Below, piece by piece: positions 5,574 through 8,019 of a stretch of 8,019 nucleotides of DNA. This DNA comes from JAGTVB01 sp964624765 (GTDB taxonomy: Bacteria; Pseudomonadota; Gammaproteobacteria; HK1). The translations under genes were made by a program, and so were the position numbers. Location of the stretch: positions 1-8,019 of the forward strand of contig CAZUZO010000144.1 of NCBI GenBank assembly GCA_964624765.1, read 5' to 3'. Position 1 is the stretch's first letter; the number at the start of each line of letters is the position of its first letter. The notes below the pieces were generated by a model. It did not search any database. It was not told where the DNA came from and was given only the letters and a program-made list of their open reading frames with translations.

Positions 5574-5720
5574 GTGGCTCGCTTCCACTTCAAGAATCTT
5601 CGTGCGTGGCTACTCGAAGGTGCCACGAAGCAGAGCATTGGAGAAGCCATCGCTGGGCTTTGTTTCCTGGCCTTATTGCTTATGGTCATTCTGGCAGCCT
5701 GCCTGAATGGCAAGGGATAA
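5574..5720 (+). CDS. Possible 48-residue single-span membrane peptide
   Basis: Not recognised. From a GTG at 5574, two codons after an in-frame stop, the ORF encodes a basic amphipathic N-terminus (MARFHFKNLRAWLLEGATKQ). A hydrophobic segment AGLCFLALLLMVILAACL (residues about 27-44) and the short tail NGKG follow. A positively charged head, one membrane span and a short tail are typical of small inner-membrane peptides, including some type I toxins and assembly factors. No convincing Shine-Dalgarno precedes the GTG, which lowers confidence. The stop is 78 bases before the next gene, which is on the same strand, so the two could be co-transcribed. The minus strand across this region also has an open frame, but with poorer composition. 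Confidence 0.35.
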   Translation: MARFHFKNLRAWLLEGATKQSIGEAIAGLCFLALLLMVILAACLNGKG

Positions 5721-5798
5721 CAACGGCATGTGCAAGCGCCGACAGACGATGCCGCTATAGAGACATCACGTCTACCCTCTCCTGAAGGAGATTCGATT

Positions 5799-6092
5799 AT
5801 GTCTCGCAACTATAGGCTACTCGATGGCGATTGGGAACAGTTTTGGGAAGAGCCAGCGATCGACGATTGGGAGGAACGCTTCTCAGCGCCACAGGAGTTT
5901 GATGAGGAAATCGATGAGGATCTCGACGAGACTTGGGAATCGCCGAAGGCTCACCTCTTTCGTTGTCCTCGATGTGGCACTCAAAGGCTGGTGGACGCGG
6001 ACTCCTATCGCTTCTTTCAGACATCGCGCGCCTGTGACGATTGCCTGTGGGGAGCGCACGGTGGTGACGATGGCGACGAGGGTTCGCTGTGA
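5799..6092 (+). CDS. Small acidic zinc-ribbon protein, unknown function
   Basis: This 97-residue soluble protein has two parts. Residues 1-50 are extremely acidic and Trp-rich (DGDWEQFWEEPAIDDWEERF, then DEEIDEDLDETWE). Residues about 54-84 form a zinc-ribbon-like unit with two CxxC pairs, CPRC (C56, C59) and CDDC (C79, C82), 19 residues apart. The tail is again acidic and Gly-rich (GGDDGDEGSL). The start was chosen at the ATG at 5799 because AAGGAG (5785-5790) lies eight bases upstream; the frame is open further upstream but lacks such a site. Treble-clef or ribbon proteins of this size often bind nucleic acid or protein partners, but the high negative charge argues against direct DNA binding. 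The family is not recognised. It converges on nadC with a 90-base gap. Confidence 0.65.
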   Translation: MSRNYRLLDGDWEQFWEEPAIDDWEERFSAPQEFDEEIDEDLDETWESPKAHLFRCPRCGTQRLVDADSYRFFQTSRACDDCLWGAHGGDDGDEGSL

Positions 6093-6182
6093 TGAGCGAG
6101 TTGCCTTGACAACGAGTTACGCTTGCCTGAGCGTCGTGGCACGCCAACGGGGCAGCTTTCCCGCGACGCCGGTAGCGTCTCT

Positions 6183-7049
6183 CTAGGGGCCAAAGAGGTG
6201 GAAACGCATCGAGAGATCAACGGCGGTCACGTCCTTGGTCAGGGCACCAACAGAGATATAGTCGACGCCCGCCGCTGCAATTTCTCGGAGCCGATCGACG
6301 CGTACCCCTCCAGACACCTCGATCTTAGCGCGCCCCCCGGTTCGCTGAACGGCCACCTGTATGGCCGGTATATCGAAGTTATCGAGCAGCACGATCTCGA
6401 CGCCGCAGCGCAAGGCTTCATCCAGTTCGACCAGGGTTTCCACCTCGACCTCGATGGGAAGTCCAGGGTGGGTGCGCCTCATCTGGTTGATAGCGGTGGT
6501 GATCGAGCCCACGGCGAGGATATGGTTTTCTTTGATGAGAACGCCGTCGAAGAGTCCCATGCGGTGGTTTTGGCAGCCGCCACACCGCACAGCATACTTC
6601 TGCGCAGCCCGCAGACCCGGAATGGTTTTGCGGGTGTCCAGGATTCGTGTCCGGGTACCGAGTACCGCTTCCGCATAGTGCCGCGCTTTGGTCGCCGTGC
6701 CCGATAGGGTTTGGAGAAAATTGAGCGCCGTACGTTCACCGGTGAGTAATGCACGGGCTTGACCAGCGAGGGAGCAAATAGGCTGGTTCGGTTCCACCCT
6801 CGTGCCCTCTATCGCTTGCCAGGTGATCTCGACCTCTGGATCGAGCTGTCGAAACACCTGCTCGAACCATGCTCCACCGCAAAGAACGGCCGTTTCTCGA
6901 GCGATGACCGTGGCGTGCGCCCTCTGAGGGGCAGGAATGAGGGTAGCCGTCACATCACCTTTTCCCGCGTCTTCCTGCAGAGCGTTGCGAACCGTTTCGG
7001 CGATGCCGAGGGAGAATTCGGCGTTTTCGGCAGATGTCGTTGCATGCAT
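6183..7049 (-). CDS. nadC: Nicotinate-nucleotide pyrophosphorylase (carboxylating), quinolinate phosphoribosyltransferase
   Basis: NadC converts quinolinate and phosphoribosyl pyrophosphate to nicotinate mononucleotide, CO2 and pyrophosphate, the step that feeds de novo NAD synthesis in the cytoplasm. The 288-residue product is normal in length. Hallmarks are LQEDAGKGDVTATLIP (24-39), the N-terminal beta domain, ERTALNFLQTLSGTAT (105-120), DTRKTIPGLR (138-147), KYAVRCGGCQNHRMGLFDGV (151-170) with LIKENH, VEVETL (201-206), LLDNF (221-225), EVSGGV (244-249) and DYISVGALTKD (263-273). These include the Arg, Lys and His residues that bind quinolinate and phosphate. The ATG at 7049 was preferred over a TTG at 7067 because AGGG lies eight bases before it. 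No nadA or nadB is adjacent in the window. A weak 5-bp hairpin (6165-6179) just past the stop may help end transcription. It is divergent from the DUF1538 operon. Confidence 0.97.
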   Translation of the reverse strand: MHATTSAENAEFSLGIAETVRNALQEDAGKGDVTATLIPAPQRAHATVIARETAVLCGGAWFEQVFRQLDPEVEITWQAIEGTRVEPNQPICSLAGQARALLTGERTALNFLQTLSGTATKARHYAEAVLGTRTRILDTRKTIPGLRAAQKYAVRCGGCQNHRMGLFDGVLIKENHILAVGSITTAINQMRRTHPGLPIEVEVETLVELDEALRCGVEIVLLDNFDIPAIQVAVQRTGGRAKIEVSGGVRVDRLREIAAAGVDYISVGALTKDVTAVDLSMRFHLFGP

Positions 7050-7074
7050 GCTGTGTACCCTATCCAATTGCTAG

Positions 7075-7103
7075 GTGATAATTAAGAGCCGCCACTCAAA
7101 CAA
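7075..7103 (-). promoter_or_regulatory. Weak candidate promoter of nadC
   Basis: On the minus strand TTGTTT (7098-7103) is followed after 17 bases by TATCAC (7075-7080), 25 bases before the nadC ATG. Both boxes deviate from consensus. No known NAD-repressor operator is recognised. Confidence 0.22.
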
Positions 7104-7133
7104 ACCGTGTGGGGCGGCTGCTAGAGCCGCCTC
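7087..7133. promoter_or_regulatory. Mutually exclusive hairpins between nadC and DUF1538
   Basis: GGCGGCT (7113-7119) can pair with either of two flanking copies of AGCCGCC, at 7087-7093 or at 7125-7131. The right-hand stem has a 5-base loop and extends to 9 bp with one G-U pair; the left-hand loop is 19 bases. No T-run follows on the + side. The region lies between divergent genes, so it could be a protein-binding site or a leader switch; only the base pairing is seen. Confidence 0.4.
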
Positions 7134-7155
7134 GGGAAGACATGGAACTTGTGGT

Positions 7156-7161
7156 TATAAT
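7156..7161 (+). promoter_or_regulatory. Candidate -10 box for the DUF1538 operon
   Basis: A perfect TATAAT lies 46 bases before the TTG start of the first DUF1538 gene. No good -35 is found 16-18 bases upstream (CGGGAA there), so it may need an activator or not be used. Confidence 0.35.
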
Positions 7162-7207
7162 GTTTGCCCGCAACTCAATTTAGGCTTCCCCCCGAAAGGC
7201 ATGACCG

Positions 7208-7930
7208 TTGCGAAAACTGCTTTACACGTTGCGGGATAGCGTACGCGATTTGCTACCGATCGTCCTCGTCATCGCTTTTTTTCAGCTATTCGTCCTGCAG
7301 CAACCGATCCCGAATCTAGTGGATTTGGTGGTCGGTGCAGTACTGGTGGTGCTCGGTCTCACTCTCTTCGTGCTCGGTCTTAACCTGGGTTTGTTTCCCT
7401 TTGGCGAATCCATGGCCTACGCCTTTGCTCGGCGGGGCAGTCTTCCCTGGTTATTGCTCTTCGCATTTGCACTGGGGTTTGGTACCACCATCGCTGAACC
7501 GGCGCTGATCGCGGTGGTCAATGAGGCTGCTGAGGTGGCCGCCAGTGCGGGAATTGTCGCCGAACACCAACAAGCGAAGGCACGCTACGCCCTGGGATTG
7601 CGCATAACGGTGGCCCTTTCGGTAGGGTTTGCGATTGTCGTCGGTTGTTATCGGATCGTGCGTGGTTGGCCCATTCAGCGTCTCATCCTAGCCGGTTACC
7701 TGGGAGTGCAAGTCATGACTCCGTTGGCGCCGCCGGAAATCGTCGGCATCGCTTACGACTCCGGCGGTGTCACGACCTCCACCATCACCGTACCCTTGGT
7801 GACGGCCTTGGGCGTGGGACTCGCCTCCAGCATTCGCGGGCGCAATCCCTTTTCGGATGGATTTGGCCTCATCGCGTTTGCTTCCCTGACACCCATGATT
7901 TTTGTCATGGCCTACGGATTGATGGTTTGA
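7208..7930 (+). CDS. DUF1538 integral membrane protein, first of a tandem pair
   Basis: This 240-residue polytopic inner-membrane protein belongs to the DUF1538 family by two typical motifs: FGTTIAEPALIAVV (residues 91-104) and YDSGGVTTSTITVPLVTALG (183-202). About seven hydrophobic segments are seen (near 15-30, 37-61, 79-104, 131-151, 157-173, 190-208 and 217-239). The Pro/Gly-broken motifs suggest re-entrant loops of a transporter. Substrate and role are not established to my knowledge. The start is TTG at 7208, the first possible start after an in-frame stop, with GAAAGG eight bases upstream. An ATG at 7201 is in another frame and stops after 12 codons. The gene overlaps the next DUF1538 gene in a TGATG. 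In other bacteria such pairs are often followed by a PII-like regulatory gene, as I recall; that region is outside the window. Confidence 0.9.
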   Translation: MRKLLYTLRDSVRDLLPIVLVIAFFQLFVLQQPIPNLVDLVVGAVLVVLGLTLFVLGLNLGLFPFGESMAYAFARRGSLPWLLLFAFALGFGTTIAEPALIAVVNEAAEVAASAGIVAEHQQAKARYALGLRITVALSVGFAIVVGCYRIVRGWPIQRLILAGYLGVQVMTPLAPPEIVGIAYDSGGVTTSTITVPLVTALGVGLASSIRGRNPFSDGFGLIAFASLTPMIFVMAYGLMV

Positions 7931-8019
7931 TGGAGATCCTGCGGAGCCTGGTCACAACCCTCTTGTCGACTATCTGGGATATCGTACCGATCGCGGTCAT
8001 CATATTCGGATTTCAGCTG
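7930..8019 (+). CDS. Second DUF1538 protein, N-terminal 30 residues only
   Basis: The gene begins at an ATG overlapping the stop of the previous DUF1538 gene by one base (TGATG) and runs off the window. Its 30 visible residues (MEILRSLVTTLLSTIWDIVP, then IAVIIFGFQL) match the start of the preceding protein in layout: a short amphipathic head, then D-x-x-P-I and a membrane segment ending in FFQL or FGFQL. No separate Shine-Dalgarno is evident, so translation is probably coupled. The pairing suggests that the two proteins form one membrane complex from duplicated subunits. Confidence 0.82.
   Translation, partial: MEILRSLVTTLLSTIWDIVPIAVIIFGFQL

Noticed and set aside
5564..5809. 81-residue minus-strand ORF opposite the small membrane peptide
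   Set aside because: No start signal and a Ser/Arg/Pro-rich composition typical of an antisense frame. Another minus frame there ends plausibly (DLIETLSDGPIDSLR) but is only about 27 codons long between stops.
6123..6707. 194-residue + strand open frame antisense to nadC
   Set aside because: nadC on the minus strand has every family motif; this frame is its complement.

Overview
The window reads as a mobile-DNA-rich stretch of a GC-rich bacterial chromosome that ends in ordinary core genes. A gammaproteobacterium or close relative is the best guess. The reasons are the style of the NadC protein, a tRNA gene with an encoded CCA end, and a tandem pair of DUF1538 membrane proteins. None of these fixes a genus.

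Layout, left to right. Positions 1-800 hold no clear gene. There is a possible ORF broken by a partial 22-bp duplication (3-297) and a weak, frame-ambiguous minus-strand ORF (343-591). A DUF3768 gene follows (802-1143, +). Converging on it across a GC-rich hairpin is a toxin-antitoxin module on the minus strand: a RelE-like toxin (1494-1880), then an overlapping helix-turn-helix antitoxin (1196-1510). Three palindromic half-sites lie over the likely promoter. Eighteen bases beyond the -35 element of that promoter begins an apparently complete insertion sequence (1971-3283), with about 26-bp imperfect terminal inverted repeats and one DDE transposase gene. Its right end cuts directly into the N-terminal part of a second, unrelated IS701-like transposase gene (3284-3578, -). 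No convincing target duplication flanks the IS, so a deletion or rearrangement is likely.

Next come an unrecognised 54-aa ORF with 18-bp direct repeats and a 10-bp inverted repeat (3666-3847), and a full-length tyrosine integrase (3877-5025, -). A tRNA-Thr(CGT) gene (5159-5234, +) stands 133 bp from the integrase start. The integrase lies on the 5' side of the tRNA, which is the less usual arrangement for a tRNA-targeted island. The short gap between them holds a likely tRNA promoter and a perfect TGTGA-N6-TCACA palindrome.

Right of the tRNA the DNA looks more like host chromosome. It holds a spacer without a clear gene, a possible 48-aa membrane peptide (5574-5720), a 97-aa very acidic zinc-ribbon protein (5799-6092), and nadC for NAD synthesis (6183-7049, -). 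A divergent DUF1538 operon (7208 onward, +) follows, whose second gene runs off the window. The nadC-DUF1538 intergenic region has a segment that can pair with either of two flanking copies of its complement.

The left two thirds therefore look like accessory DNA (toxin-antitoxin, IS, IS remnant, integrase) ending near the tRNA gene. The opposite boundary is not visible here.
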